Source: Nostoc foliaceum FACHB-393
GTDB lineage: Bacteria; Cyanobacteriota; Cyanobacteriia; Cyanobacteriales; Nostocaceae
NCBI RefSeq assembly: GCF_014698505.1
Contig: NZ_JACJTD010000039.1
Span: 1 to 64,000 of the forward strand
Length of the DNA: 64,000 nt
Direction: 5' to 3'
Part shown: positions 37,162 to 46,611 of the stretch, in pieces
Layout of the letters: each line of letters opens with the position of its first letter
Position numbering within the stretch: position 1 is the first letter of the stretch
Position numbers and translations under genes: made by a program
The notes under the pieces: generated by a model
What the model was told of the DNA's origin: nothing
Databases searched by the model: none
Seen by the model: the letters and a program-made list of their open reading frames with translations, nothing else

Positions 37162-38142
37162 ATGACTACACCATCTAGCAATCAACTGATGACTGAGGAA
37201 CTGGAAAGAGCAGATAATGATAGCCCTTGGAAAGAAATTTTAGAAGCTTATTTTCCCCAAGCAATGCAATTTTTCTTTCCTCAAACAGCAAAAATAATTA
37301 ATTGGGAACGTCCCCACGAATTTCTTGATAAGGAATTTCAACAAATAGCCCGCGAAGCCGAACTTGGTAGAAGATATGCAGATAAATTAGTTAAAGTCTG
37401 GCAAATTCAAGGACAAGAAGTTTGGCTATTAATCCATGTAGAAATCCAGGCAAAATCAGAAGACACCTTTGCAGAAAGAATGTTTTCCTACAACCTGCGA
37501 ATTTTTGACAGATTTGGGAAACCTGCCATAAGTTTGGCGATTTTGTGCGATACAGACCCGAAATGGCGACCCAATCAATATAGTTATAATTATCCCAATA
37601 CCAGGCTTAACTTTGAATTTGGAACTGTCAAGCTGCTGGATTATCAAAATCGTTGGACAGAATTAGAAGCCAGCGACAATCCATTTGCAACTGTAGTAAC
37701 GGCGCATTTGAAGACGCAGCAAACAAATAAAAAGCCAGGAGAACGTAAAGCTTGGAAATTTAGCTTGATTCGCAGATTGTATGAATTAGGATTGCAAGAA
37801 AAAGATATTCGTAACCTTTATCGATTTATTGATTGGGTTATGATTTTACCAAAAGCCTTAGAAGCAGAATTTTGGCAAGAGTTTAAGCAATTTGAGCAGG
37901 AGCGAACTATGAGCTACATTACCACAGGGGAGCGCATTGGTTACGAGCGGGGAAAACAAGAACAAGGACAAACCCTCGTGTTACGGCAACTACAAAAACG
38001 GGTAGGAGAGTTACCACAAGAGGTTCGGGGGCGCATTCAAACTCTTTCTTTAGAGCAATTAGAAGCACTTGGCGAGGCTTTATTGGATTTTACAGCCATT
38101 GAGGATTTACTTAACTGGTTGGAAGCCAATCAAACAGTTTAA
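37162..38142 (+). CDS. Rpn-type (PD-(D/E)XK) nuclease-like protein with DUF4351 tail
   Basis: The 326-residue protein has the cyanobacterial Rpn/DUF4351 layout. An N-terminal domain includes the segment WLLIHVEIQAK (E-x-Q active-site strand, ~95-105) of the transposase-like PD-(D/E)XK fold. A helical middle follows, then a C-terminal coiled DUF4351 region (RQLQKRVGELPQEVRGRIQTLSLEQLEALGEALLDF). Rpn proteins promote RecA-independent recombination; cyanobacterial relatives are numerous and untested. It is read opposite to the flanking methyltransferase and helicase genes, sitting between them, with a palindrome and minisatellite upstream. Confidence 0.82.
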   Translation: MTTPSSNQLMTEELERADNDSPWKEILEAYFPQAMQFFFPQTAKIINWERPHEFLDKEFQQIAREAELGRRYADKLVKVWQIQGQEVWLLIHVEIQAKSEDTFAERMFSYNLRIFDRFGKPAISLAILCDTDPKWRPNQYSYNYPNTRLNFEFGTVKLLDYQNRWTELEASDNPFATVVTAHLKTQQTNKKPGERKAWKFSLIRRLYELGLQEKDIRNLYRFIDWVMILPKALEAEFWQEFKQFEQERTMSYITTGERIGYERGKQEQGQTLVLRQLQKRVGELPQEVRGRIQTLSLEQLEALGEALLDFTAIEDLLNWLEANQTV

Positions 38143-38156
38143 TTTTTAAAATCCAG

Positions 38157-38190
38157 TAGGGTGCGTTACGCCAAAGGCTAACGTACCCTA
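38157..38190. repeat. Short palindrome of the GTAGGGTGCGTTA family
   Basis: TAGGGTGCGTTACGCC faces GGCTAACGTACCCTA just after the Rpn-type gene. It could double as a terminator between the convergent Rpn and Uma2 genes. It is related to 9014-9091. Confidence 0.7.
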
Positions 38191-38209
38191 GCATTGATAT
38201 ATTGATTTA

Positions 38210-38770
38210 CTATTTAACCTTTAACCAACTAAATATATCTGCTGGCGTAATTTGCCAATCTGCTAATTCATCAAGAACAGCCAATTTATCATTATTATAT
38301 TTTACTTCTGGCAACTTATTAGGTTGAAATACCATCACAGATTTATCATTAGAGTCAAAAAACCAACCTAATTTTGTCCCATGATTAATGCAGAAAATAA
38401 TTTTATCAATCACCCGGTTAGGAAATTGGTCAGGTGAGAGAATTTCAATTATCCAATCTGGATAAGCTTCAAATTTATTGGCAATTTCCTCATCTTTATC
38501 AACAATAAGCCGTGACCACTCAAATACAGCAATATCTGGAACTAAAGAACGTCCTCCAAATGTGCAGCGTAATTCAGTTAATGCTAAAGCCTTTTGCTCA
38601 GGTTCGCTTACCTGATTAATCTCGGTTGATAAACGAGTTTGGATTCTGCTATGTTTTCCCTGCGGTATTGGTTTTTGGTAGATTTTTGCATCAATATATT
38701 CACTAGCTGGTTTAGTTTCTGGTAATTTCAGAAACTCTGTTAAAGAAAGATTAGATGATAATATAACCAT
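38210..38770 (-). CDS. Uma2 family (DUF820) PD-(D/E)XK nuclease-like protein
   Basis: The 186-residue protein has the Uma2 pattern: LSLTEFLKLPETKPASEYIDAKIYQKP at the N-terminus and PQGKHSRIQTRL. The nuclease-fold strands LVPDIAVFE and WIIEILSPDQ follow, then TKLGWFFDSND. The PD...E-I-L pair suggests intact active-site residues. The activity of the family is unproven. It lies between the methyltransferase and helicase genes, convergent with the Rpn-type gene. Its start at ATG 38770 is clear. Confidence 0.87.
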   Translation of the reverse strand: MVILSSNLSLTEFLKLPETKPASEYIDAKIYQKPIPQGKHSRIQTRLSTEINQVSEPEQKALALTELRCTFGGRSLVPDIAVFEWSRLIVDKDEEIANKFEAYPDWIIEILSPDQFPNRVIDKIIFCINHGTKLGWFFDSNDKSVMVFQPNKLPEVKYNNDKLAVLDELADWQITPADIFSWLKVK

Positions 38771-38887
38771 AAAAATTACTCCTAAAATAGTTAAATTATA
38801 TCTTTAAAGCTCTGGCGACTAGAAGTCGCGGCTATACAGACAAAACCTGCCTCCGCAGGTTAAAAGCCTTTAATTTTTTCTTATTCC

Positions 38888-39041
38888 ACGGAGGTCAATA
38901 CGGTTCGGTTAACGTGTTTATTCCTCGAAGATCCCCCCAACCCCCCTTAAAAAGGGGGGCTTAAAACCCTCTTGATACCCCCTTTTTAAGGGGGTCGCCG
39001 TAGGCGGGGGGATCTTAACCGAACCGTATTGCAACGGAGGT
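38888..39041. mobile_element. MITE-D (about 140 bp) between Uma2 and helicase genes
   Basis: Perfect 16-bp inverted repeats AATACGGTTCGGTTAA (38897-38912) and TTAACCGAACCGTATT (39015-39030) enclose a core of C/G stems (ATCCCCCCAACCCCCC). The 8-bp direct repeat ACGGAGGT lies just outside each end (38888-38895 and 39034-39041). A solitary right end (TTAACCGAACAGTATTG) is found near 50103. Confidence 0.78.
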
Positions 39042-39101
39042 GGACTACCCTGCGGGAAGCCGCAAAGCGTCTATGTTTGTGTAGCCGCGAATTCCATTCG
39101 C

Positions 39102-42100
39102 TTAATTATCAAATAATCCCAGCGAACAAATAATCTGAGGTTCTCGTTTCTCCAATTCTTCTGTCACAATACACAAACGGTCATCCATGCGTAACGCCAC
39201 TACTAACTCAGCCAACACCTGACTATTAATACCGCTTCTCAGTTGACGATTCAGAGTATCAATAGCTGACTGTCGCAAAGGATAACGATAAATCTCATCA
39301 ATTGCTTTTAAAAGTTCTTCACTAACAAATAGTGTTCCTTTCATTTCTTGAACATAACCCTTCAGCCGTTCATAAGTGCGGAACCTTGCACCTGATGGTC
39401 GCCCTAATTGACCACCTCCATTTTTCTCATCTTCAGCAATCAATTCAGAACCTTTTTGTACTAACTCGTGATGCTGTTTATCTCTCGGTATTGCTGGGGT
39501 AGATTCTTCACATGCCGCTACCCGAAGCACTGCTAATTGTGATTGAGTAACGCTATTTCCATCGCGGTCAACATAAATCAAAGAATCATTTCCCTCAGTG
39601 GTTTTCATATAAAGCAATACTCCCTCTGGTTGCACAGGTTGCGGAGTATGGGCGCGGGTAGAATAAACTACATTTTGCATTTCTTCAATGGTTTTTTTCA
39701 AACCTGGATTATTATCGGTGGCTTTTTTCCAAATTTGAAACGCTTCTGAAGTCAAATCAACTTCTGTATCTTCTTCGCCATCTAAAACTCCAGATTTCTC
39801 GTTGTAGAGGTCGAGAATTACCCGTGCATCATCATCTTCAAAAAATGCTTCATCAGTTCCCACCACTTCAGCATTTTCTTGCAGTCGTTTGCGGAGTCGT
39901 CCCCGCAAATTAATAATCCGTTCTACTCCCTCGGCTGGTAAAAAAGAATAACAGAGAATTTTATCAGCATTTTGTCCAATGCGGTCTACTCTTCCAGCGC
40001 GTTGAATTAAGCGAATAATCGCCCAAGGTAAATCCCAATTGACGATAATTGCACAATCTTGTAAATTATGACCTTCACTTAAAACATCGGTGGCGATTAA
40101 AATCCGCAACTCATCTGATGATGAAATTTGTTCACGTTTTCCATTACTCACAGGGCTAAATCTTCCCGTCATTACTGTTGGGTCTTTAGATTGACCTGTC
40201 ACCCCAGCTACATTAGTAATACGACTCGACTGCAAATTCTCTGTAAGGTAGCGGACTGTATCGGCAAATTGTGTGAAAATTAGTACTTTATCCTTTGGAT
40301 GAGTTTTTGTTAACAGTTTGATTAAAGCAGTAAGTTTTTCATCCTTTTGAGAATTCCACTCGCCACACTGTTGCAGCACATTAATCAGTGCTTTGGCATC
40401 TTCTAATAAATCCCGTTTCAGTTTTTTAATATCAAAAAGTGTAGAACGCAACCACTTAAATCGCCTTTGATATCGCGTGGTATATTCTTGGTAAATTGAT
40501 TCTGCTCTTTGACGAAAAATATTTTCTTGACTTTTCACATAATCTGGAAAACCTCTCTCCAAACCTCTCTCCTGCAAAGAGAGAGGCTTTGAATTCTCCC
40601 CCTTCCCTACTAGGGAAGGGGGCTGGGGGGTTAGGTCAGAATCATCTTCTTCCGTTTCAGTATCAAACAAAGCTGCTGCTACAGAATCAGCATCTTCATC
40701 ATTATTACTCGTATCTAATAACTCAGCTTCCTGAGTTCCAATGGGAATATCAAGCCCATTTTCTAGGGCATATAAATAAATGAAGTTCCGTAATATATGA
40801 CGTTCAATTGATTGAATAAAAGCAACACCACTACTTTCTAAACGTTTAAATAAATTAGTGCGCGAAAAACCCATTAACCTCCTACCGCCACGGAATAAGC
40901 TATTAAGAAAACGCTGTTCGGTGTCTGTAGGCGGCTGTTTGTGTTTAGCAATAACGTAATTCCCTAGCCCATAACGAGGTAAGTTCAGTTGATTAATTAC
41001 TTCTACTACTAACTCAGAGTAAAGCCGAGAATAAAAGTCAGTGTCAGAACCTTCTAAAGGAAACTTAAGACTGCGAGGTAGACGCTGGGGAAAATAAGAA
41101 CGTGTCCCATCAGCAAATTCTAAATATTTCCGTCCGGTTTCATCTGTGTGGGCATAATTATCTTTAATAAAAGAGCGAGTGCGTCGCACCATGTAACGCT
41201 TCATCAATTCTCGCCAGTCATCAGGGTGTTCGCTTTTCTCAAAGGCAGCTAAAGAACGGACAGAACATTGATGCTTTCTAATAAACTCTAATTCTCCTAT
41301 CGAACTGCCACCAAGTTCATTAATTAAAGCTTCTGGTCTTAATCCTAAATCTTGGTCTTCTGGCACAAATAGCCGCAGTTGGGCGGAAAGGTCAAGATAA
41401 CTTTTATTGTATGGAGTAGCAGATAATAAAATACATTTACTTTCGTTAGTAGCAATATATTCTGTAATTGCTCGATAACGTTTGCCTTCGCGGTTTCGTA
41501 AGTTGTGACTTTCATCAATTAACACAACGCGGTAACGGCGGAGTTTTGGTAATTTATTTTGTACTTGACTAATTGGCATAACTTCGGCAAGTAGCCGATA
41601 GTTATTTACATATTCTTGCCACATTGAAACCAAGTTTTTTGGGCAAATAATTAGCGTTTCTAAATAACAATCTTCTTGTAATATTTTGGCAAGGGCGGTT
41701 CCAACTAAAGTTTTGCCCAAACCAACCACATCACCCACTAACACGCCACCACGCCTAGTTACATGACGGGCTGCTAGCTGTACCGCAGCTTTTTGGAAAT
41801 CAAATAAGTTATTAAATTCGCGGGGGATGCGGAATTCTGAAAGTCCTGCGATCGCTTCATGGGATAAGTGGTAAGCTATCTTCAGGTAGATGTAGTAAGG
41901 TGAAACTAACTCTTGCCTAGCCCAGCTTTGGTCAATAATTTCCGCCAATTCTTGGGAAATATCTACACAACCGTAATCTTGCCAGCGATCGCTAAACCAC
42001 TTTTGCAGTTTATTACACGCATCGTGGTCTAAAATATCAACATTCAACTCCCCTTGTTTTGCCAGTCCGGGAAGGGTTAAATTACTGCTACCCAAGAATC

Positions 42101-42566
42101 CCACAGTTGGAGCGTTGGGGTCATTACGATATACAAGATATAATTTGGCGTGAAGAGAATGCCGCAAAAACAGTCTAATAATTACTTTCTGAGTTTTTAG
42201 CTGATGACTTAACCGCCGCAACCCCGCTTCATCCTGATTAGTCGGCGCACCAATAGTCAACTGCTGACGAAATTCTGCCGCCATGCGTTTTTTAAACCGC
42301 ACGATGCTACTGTTATCAATCCTTCCATCACCACTACTCAGGGAAAATGCCGCGTGAACTTCATCACTGGGTAAGCTTTGCATCCCAATTAGCAAACGAC
42401 AACAAGCATTTTCACTACCAACATACTGTTCGATTAAATCATCAATTCTTCGCCAACCTCTGAGGTTGAAGTAGCCAACGCAAAAATCTGCCCGATAAGA
42501 GACTTTGAGGGTTTCTCGTAAAATTGGTAGCAGTTGCAAATCTATGTTGTCAAAAATGCGGGGCAT
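39102..42566 (-). CDS. PLD-nuclease / SNF2-type helicase fusion
   Basis: This 1154-residue protein has an N-terminal phospholipase D-like nuclease domain (HAK at 139-141, GSSNLT at 159-164). An SF2/SNF2 helicase follows with Walker A GDVVGLGKT (278-286), DESH (351-354), SATPYN (382-387) and motif VI QRAGRVDRIGQ. The C-terminal ~250 residues are unassigned. Such helicases act as ATP-driven DNA translocases in restriction-like defence modules. A methyltransferase of type IIG form lies downstream in the same direction. Residues ~643-673 (PQPPSLVGKGE... to ...ERGLERGF) are encoded by a dispersed repeat in frame, in a loop between helicase lobes. The ATG at 42566 is the start. Confidence 0.85.
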   Translation of the reverse strand: MPRIFDNIDLQLLPILRETLKVSYRADFCVGYFNLRGWRRIDDLIEQYVGSENACCRLLIGMQSLPSDEVHAAFSLSSGDGRIDNSSIVRFKKRMAAEFRQQLTIGAPTNQDEAGLRRLSHQLKTQKVIIRLFLRHSLHAKLYLVYRNDPNAPTVGFLGSSNLTLPGLAKQGELNVDILDHDACNKLQKWFSDRWQDYGCVDISQELAEIIDQSWARQELVSPYYIYLKIAYHLSHEAIAGLSEFRIPREFNNLFDFQKAAVQLAARHVTRRGGVLVGDVVGLGKTLVGTALAKILQEDCYLETLIICPKNLVSMWQEYVNNYRLLAEVMPISQVQNKLPKLRRYRVVLIDESHNLRNREGKRYRAITEYIATNESKCILLSATPYNKSYLDLSAQLRLFVPEDQDLGLRPEALINELGGSSIGELEFIRKHQCSVRSLAAFEKSEHPDDWRELMKRYMVRRTRSFIKDNYAHTDETGRKYLEFADGTRSYFPQRLPRSLKFPLEGSDTDFYSRLYSELVVEVINQLNLPRYGLGNYVIAKHKQPPTDTEQRFLNSLFRGGRRLMGFSRTNLFKRLESSGVAFIQSIERHILRNFIYLYALENGLDIPIGTQEAELLDTSNNDEDADSVAAALFDTETEEDDSDLTPQPPSLVGKGENSKPLSLQERGLERGFPDYVKSQENIFRQRAESIYQEYTTRYQRRFKWLRSTLFDIKKLKRDLLEDAKALINVLQQCGEWNSQKDEKLTALIKLLTKTHPKDKVLIFTQFADTVRYLTENLQSSRITNVAGVTGQSKDPTVMTGRFSPVSNGKREQISSSDELRILIATDVLSEGHNLQDCAIIVNWDLPWAIIRLIQRAGRVDRIGQNADKILCYSFLPAEGVERIINLRGRLRKRLQENAEVVGTDEAFFEDDDARVILDLYNEKSGVLDGEEDTEVDLTSEAFQIWKKATDNNPGLKKTIEEMQNVVYSTRAHTPQPVQPEGVLLYMKTTEGNDSLIYVDRDGNSVTQSQLAVLRVAACEESTPAIPRDKQHHELVQKGSELIAEDEKNGGGQLGRPSGARFRTYERLKGYVQEMKGTLFVSEELLKAIDEIYRYPLRQSAIDTLNRQLRSGINSQVLAELVVALRMDDRLCIVTEELEKREPQIICSLGLFDN
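40548..40637. repeat. Dispersed C/G-rich repeat in frame inside the helicase gene
   Basis: AACCTCTCTCCAAACCTCTC, then CTCCCCCTTCCCTACTAGGG and GGGTTAGGTC, are the same blocks as in the intergenic copy at 31667-31751. The ~90 bp keep the reading frame and add about 30 residues. Confidence 0.85.
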
Positions 42567-42631
42567 TATTTAAAACTCTATAAATATTTCGTACATCTGT
42601 TATATGAGTAAAAAATTTTTCTAGCTAGATT

Positions 42632-42698
42632 AGAGACGCGATAAATCGCCGTCTGTACAATAATCAATCCTTTGTAGAGACGGCGATTTATCGCGTCT
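42632..42698. repeat. Palindrome family P (copy 2)
   Basis: AGAGACGCGATAAATCGCCG... faces TGTAGAGACGGCGATTTATC... Just downstream, a 19-bp stretch containing TTTATCGCGTCTTCAAAAA is duplicated (~42687-42724), a local slippage of the right end. Confidence 0.88.
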
Positions 42699-42726
42699 TC
42701 AAAAATTTATCGCGTCTTCAAAAATT

Positions 42727-42761
42727 ATAAAAAAAGAGCAGTTGCATAATACAACTGCTCT
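42727..42761 (-). terminator. Rho-independent terminator of ndhH
   Basis: On the minus strand, AGAGCAGTTG and CAACTGCTCT (10 bp) enclose a 7-nt loop. A run of T follows, 25 bases after the ndhH stop codon. Confidence 0.85.
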
Positions 42762-42785
42762 AAAAAATGTTTAGATAGATATTTT

Positions 42786-43970
42786 CTACCTATCCACAGA
42801 CCCCATGATTACGTCAACACTGCCAAGAATCACCACAATATCTGCAACCTTCATTCCGCGCAGTAAATGTGGAACAATCTGGAGGTTGTTGAAATCTGCG
42901 GCGCGAATTTTCCACCGTGCAGGGAAGACGTTATCATCGCCAACCAAATAAATTCCCAATTCACCTTTGCCACTTTCTACACGGGCGTAGATTTCACCCT
43001 TGGGTATCTTGAAAGTAGGGGAAACTTTTTTGCCGATGAATTGGTAATCAAATGCGTCCCACTCAGATTTTTTACCTGCCGCTAAACGTTTTGCTTCCAG
43101 ATTTTCGTAAGGGCCGCCAGGAAGTCCTTTAATTGCTTGGCGAATAATCTTCACAGATTCGCGCATTTCCCGCATCCGCACTACGTAACGGGCAAAGCAA
43201 TCACCGGCTGTTTCCCACTGCACATCCCAGTCGAAATCGTCGTAGCATTCGTAATGGTCAACTTTCCGCAAATCCCATTGCACGCCAGAAGCGCGTAACA
43301 TTGGGCCAGAAAGTCCCCAGTTGATTGCTTCTTCACGGGTGATGGTACCAATACCCTCAACACGTCGCCGGAAGATAGGGTTATCTGTTACTAAACGTTC
43401 GTACTCATCAACTTTGGGCAATAAGTAGTCGCAGAATTCCAGACACTTATCTACCCAACCATAAGGTAAATCGGCTGCTACTCCACCAACACGGAAGTAA
43501 TTGTTATTTACCATCCGATAACCTGTGGCGGCTTCCCACAAATCATAAATCATCTCCCGTTCCCGAAACTGGTAAAAGAAGGGAGTTTGTGCGCCTACGT
43601 CAGCAAGGAAAGGGCCAAACCATAGCAAGTGGTTAGCAATGCGGTTCAACTCCAGCATGATGACGCGGATGTAGCTAGCACGTTTGGGGACAGCAACACC
43701 TGCAAGTTTTTCTGGGGCGTTGACAGTGACGGCTTCGTTGAACATTCCCGCCGCGTAGTCCCAGCGACTAACGTAAGGGACGTACATTACATTAGTGCGG
43801 TTCTCAGCAATTTTTTCCATTCCTCGATGCAGGTAGCCGATGACCGGTTCACAGTCAACGACATCCTCGCCATCCAGAGTCATGATTAGCCGCAGAACCC
43901 CGTGCATTGAGGGGTGGTGTGGCCCCATGTTTAGCACCATTGGTTCAGTGCGGGTTTCTAGTCTGGTCAT
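42786..43970 (-). CDS. ndhH: NAD(P)H-quinone oxidoreductase subunit H
   Basis: About 394 residues, the 49-kDa/NuoD-type subunit of cyanobacterial NDH-1 ([36 protein letters not shown], and the C-terminal DVIMGSVDR). It forms part of the quinone-binding pocket of the peripheral arm in respiratory and cyclic electron transport. The ATG at 43970 ([11 protein letters not shown]) is chosen because the extra 18 residues from 44024 are not family-like. GGAG lies about 13 bases upstream. It is monocistronic with its own terminator. A MidA-like methyltransferase, whose relatives modify this subunit, is encoded at 29786. Confidence 0.96.
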   Translation of the reverse strand: MTRLETRTEPMVLNMGPHHPSMHGVLRLIMTLDGEDVVDCEPVIGYLHRGMEKIAENRTNVMYVPYVSRWDYAAGMFNEAVTVNAPEKLAGVAVPKRASYIRVIMLELNRIANHLLWFGPFLADVGAQTPFFYQFREREMIYDLWEAATGYRMVNNNYFRVGGVAADLPYGWVDKCLEFCDYLLPKVDEYERLVTDNPIFRRRVEGIGTITREEAINWGLSGPMLRASGVQWDLRKVDHYECYDDFDWDVQWETAGDCFARYVVRMREMRESVKIIRQAIKGLPGGPYENLEAKRLAAGKKSEWDAFDYQFIGKKVSPTFKIPKGEIYARVESGKGELGIYLVGDDNVFPARWKIRAADFNNLQIVPHLLRGMKVADIVVILGSVDVIMGSVDR

Positions 43971-44024
43971 AGATTTCGTGTTCTCCGTTCGTGAAAATTT
44001 TGAATTGAACCGCCCAGATGCCAA

Positions 44025-44385
44025 CCACAGCCGATTTATCTAGTCTGCCAAAATGAGGTTTGTAGGGGCAATCTATATAAATTTGACTCTACAGGGTTAT
44101 GTTGGAGAGAGGATAGCAGCGAAGGTGTTGTAACTGATGTTTCATTTCGTTGCACCTCTTCAATTATTATAGGGAAGCTTGATATGCAAGGGATTTAGGC
44201 ACAGGTTTTTTTTCATTTAATCTCTTGTTGCATTTAAAATCCTGATGTTGGTGATTGGGAATGAGTACTAAACAGGACTTAAATCGAACCACATAGGACG
44301 CAGAAGACACGGAGAAATAAGAGTTTAAGAGGTTTTTAGTGTAAGTCTTACCAAATAGAAACAAAAATAAAATTAAAATTTAAAA
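44025..44385. other. Divergent intergenic region between ndhH and rsmH
   Basis: About 360 bp containing the promoters of two divergent genes. Near 44288-44330 there is a common Nostoc intergenic phrase (ACGCAGAAGACACGGAG). No RNA gene or reading frame of note. Confidence 0.5.
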
Positions 44386-45282
44386 ATGAAATCAGATTTA
44401 CAAACACCGCTAGATTTAGAAGAACTGGCTTTTTCTCATATTTCCGTTTTGGGACGGGAGGTAATTGAGGGTTTGGCGGTTCGTCCAGGCGGACATTATT
44501 TAGATGTAACGGTAGGCGGTGGTGGTCATAGTCGCTTGATTTTGGAAGCTGCGGCGGATGTACGGGTAACGGCAGTTGACCAAGATGAAGATGCTTTAGC
44601 CGCAGCAAGGAAAGAATTAGCAGAGTTTAGCGATCGCATACAATTTATTTATAGCAATTTTGCTGACTACGAGTTTCCCCCTAACACTTTCGATGGTATT
44701 TTAGCCGATTTGGGGGTAAGTTCTTACCATTTAGATCAAGCAGAACGAGGTTTTAGCTTTCGCCAAGCTGCAAATTTGGATATGCGAATGGATCGAGGGC
44801 GATCGCTAACTGCTGCGGATGTGATTAATAATTGGGATGAAACAGAATTAGCAGATATTTTCTTTAAGTACGGTGAGGAGAGATTATCGCGGCGCATTGC
44901 CAGACGTATTGTAGAACGGCGACCGTTGCACACGACTACAGAATTAGCTGATGCGATCGCTTCTTCTGTTCCTCCGAAATACCGTTATGGGAGAATTCAT
45001 CCCGCTACCCGGGTTTTTCAAGCTCTGCGAATTGTCGTCAACGATGAGTTAAAATCTCTAGAAACCTTTTTGGATAAAGCGCCAAATGCCCTTGTCCCTG
45101 GTGGCAGAATTGCGATTATCAGTTTTCACAGTTTGGAAGACCGTCCAGTGAAACACGGTTTAAGAAATTCACCTTTATTAAAGGTATTGACAAAAAAACC
45201 GATTATTGCTCAAGAAGAGGAAATTAGTCAGAATCCGCGATCGCGATCGGCCAAATTGAGGATAGCTGAAAAGTTGCTGTAA
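44386..45282 (+). CDS. rsmH: 16S rRNA (cytosine(1402)-N4)-methyltransferase
   Basis: The 298-residue protein is RsmH/MraW. It contains [15 protein letters not shown], the SAM-binding [38 protein letters not shown] and the C-terminal [18 protein letters not shown]. It methylates N4 of C1402 in the decoding centre of 16S rRNA. It is not in a cell-division cluster here, as is common in cyanobacteria. Motifs and length are intact. The ATG at 44386 is directly before the family start. Confidence 0.95.
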   Translation: MKSDLQTPLDLEELAFSHISVLGREVIEGLAVRPGGHYLDVTVGGGGHSRLILEAAADVRVTAVDQDEDALAAARKELAEFSDRIQFIYSNFADYEFPPNTFDGILADLGVSSYHLDQAERGFSFRQAANLDMRMDRGRSLTAADVINNWDETELADIFFKYGEERLSRRIARRIVERRPLHTTTELADAIASSVPPKYRYGRIHPATRVFQALRIVVNDELKSLETFLDKAPNALVPGGRIAIISFHSLEDRPVKHGLRNSPLLKVLTKKPIIAQEEEISQNPRSRSAKLRIAEKLL

Positions 45283-45357
45283 CTATAATGCAGCGTTAAA
45301 CTGCTCCATTTCAACGATCTGTTAACCTAGCGTTGTTGAAGAGTTAAAAAATAATAA

Positions 45358-46011
45358 ATGGAAATAAGTAATCTGTTTACAGCAGGTGGCGTGGTCATGT
45401 GGCCTCTGCTAGCGTTCTCTTTGTTAGGAGTAGCGCTGATTATCGAACGGATCATCTTTTGGGTAAGGATAAATAATCGGCAAAACAAGGTAGTGCGAGA
45501 GGTGCTACAGCTTTATCGCCTTGATAATGTAGTTAGTGCTTTAGATAAATTGCAGAAAAATACTGATTTACCGATTGCTCGAATTTTTTTAGCAGCTTTA
45601 GAATTGGAAGAGCCGACACCAGAGGAATTTCGTTTGGCATTAGAAAGTGAAGCACAAGCCGAAATCCCCTTACTCAAGCGCTCCCAAAATATTTTTGAGA
45701 CAATTATTGGTCTTGCTCCTTTGTTGGGACTTCTCGGCACTGTTTTAGGATTAATTAACTCCTTTGCCTCTCTAAATATCGGAGATGTGGGAGGTACTAA
45801 AACAACAGGTGTAACATCTGGAATTAGTGAAGCTTTAGTATCCACAGCATCAGGGTTGGTAGTGGCAATTTTTACACTTTTATTTGCAAATACCTTCCGA
45901 GGACTCTACCAGCGCCAGATTGCCTGGATTCAAGAATATGGTGGACAGTTAGAATTACTCTACCGCCGCCGCTACGAAAGAGGAGATAAATCCTATGTGC
46001 CTACCAGATAA
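45358..46011 (+). CDS. MotA/TolQ/ExbB proton-channel family protein
   Basis: The 217-residue inner-membrane protein has three membrane segments: ~12-32 (WPLLAFSLLGVALII), ~112-135 (IIGLAPLLGLLGTVLGLI) and ~153-180 (SEALVSTASGLVVAIFTLLFAN). The conserved GLLGTV and ISEALVSTASGL motifs of ExbB/TolQ are present. These proteins use the proton gradient to energise outer-membrane transport with an ExbD/TolR partner. No ExbD-type gene follows; the next gene is a small unrelated protein. It starts 75 bp after rsmH, so read-through from rsmH is possible. Confidence 0.88.
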   Translation: MEISNLFTAGGVVMWPLLAFSLLGVALIIERIIFWVRINNRQNKVVREVLQLYRLDNVVSALDKLQKNTDLPIARIFLAALELEEPTPEEFRLALESEAQAEIPLLKRSQNIFETIIGLAPLLGLLGTVLGLINSFASLNIGDVGGTKTTGVTSGISEALVSTASGLVVAIFTLLFANTFRGLYQRQIAWIQEYGGQLELLYRRRYERGDKSYVPTR

Positions 46012-46155
46012 AGCGGAACTGGGTAATGAAAATTAGTAATCGGTAATTGGATTAGTTCACTATTTGTTACCGATGTTGCTCTACAATTTTCGGCCCTAAT
46101 AGTATTCTAAAATGACGAATAGGTTTTTTCGCTACAGTTCTTGAGGAAATATTTC

Positions 46156-46362
46156 ATGATTATTTGGGTAAATGAGCAAATTGATCCATCTGGGATGATT
46201 CATGCCTGTATTGCCACTTGTAATGAATCTCAAGCCAAAGAGTGTCATGATTCCTTTCAGAATAATTTGACCGAGACACAAAAGGCAGCAGGTTGGGTAG
46301 CACAATTGCGGACAGTGGATTCTTGGGATGAAGTGCCGGTGAATTCTTTAAAACTCAATTAA
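46156..46362 (+). CDS. Small hypothetical protein, 68 residues
   Basis: The start at ATG 46156 is preferred because GAGGAA lies about seven bases upstream; a TTG at 46141 would add five codons. The acidic, soluble protein (MIIWVNEQIDPSGMIHACIATC...VAQLRTVDSWDEVPVN) has two Cys residues in CIATCNESQAKEC-like spacing. It belongs to no family I recognise. Its stop codon overlaps that of the opposite small frame. Confidence 0.6.
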   Translation: MIIWVNEQIDPSGMIHACIATCNESQAKECHDSFQNNLTETQKAAGWVAQLRTVDSWDEVPVNSLKLN

Positions 46363-46550
46363 TTGGGTGCTATGGAAAGTAGGCTAATAACTCTAACTTT
46401 TTCCAAGCAGATAAGATTAGTTTGTTTTTCTTGCTCACCTTTGAGTAAAACTTCGACACGCTTTACTTCACCAGAAGCCTGTTTACTCCAGCTTTGCTGA
46501 CAGTTATACCATTTTGGTTTTGACTGCAAATCGTCTGAGATGGAAGTCAT
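46359..46550 (-). CDS. Possible small hypothetical protein, 63 residues
   Basis: A 63-codon frame (MTSISDDLQSKPKWYNCQQS..., basic middle, VLLKGEQEKQTNLICLEKV strands) is convergent with the 68-residue gene. The two stop codons overlap. The composition is protein-like, but there is no ribosome-binding site and no recognised family. It could be a chance frame. Confidence 0.4.
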   Translation of the reverse strand: MTSISDDLQSKPKWYNCQQSWSKQASGEVKRVEVLLKGEQEKQTNLICLEKVRVISLLSIAPN

Positions 46551-46582
46551 TTTTTGGGATTTTGCTCAAATATATTTCAGGA

Positions 46583-46611
46583 GCGTAGGCGTAGCCCGCC
46601 ATAGGCATCGC
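46583..46611. repeat. Dispersed GCGTAGGCGTAGCCCG repeat (intergenic copy)
   Basis: Starts GCGTAGGCGTAGCCCGCC and ends GGCATCGC, the same unit as the in-gene copy at 5544-5572. The surrounding 46551-46838 gap is otherwise featureless. Confidence 0.75.
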
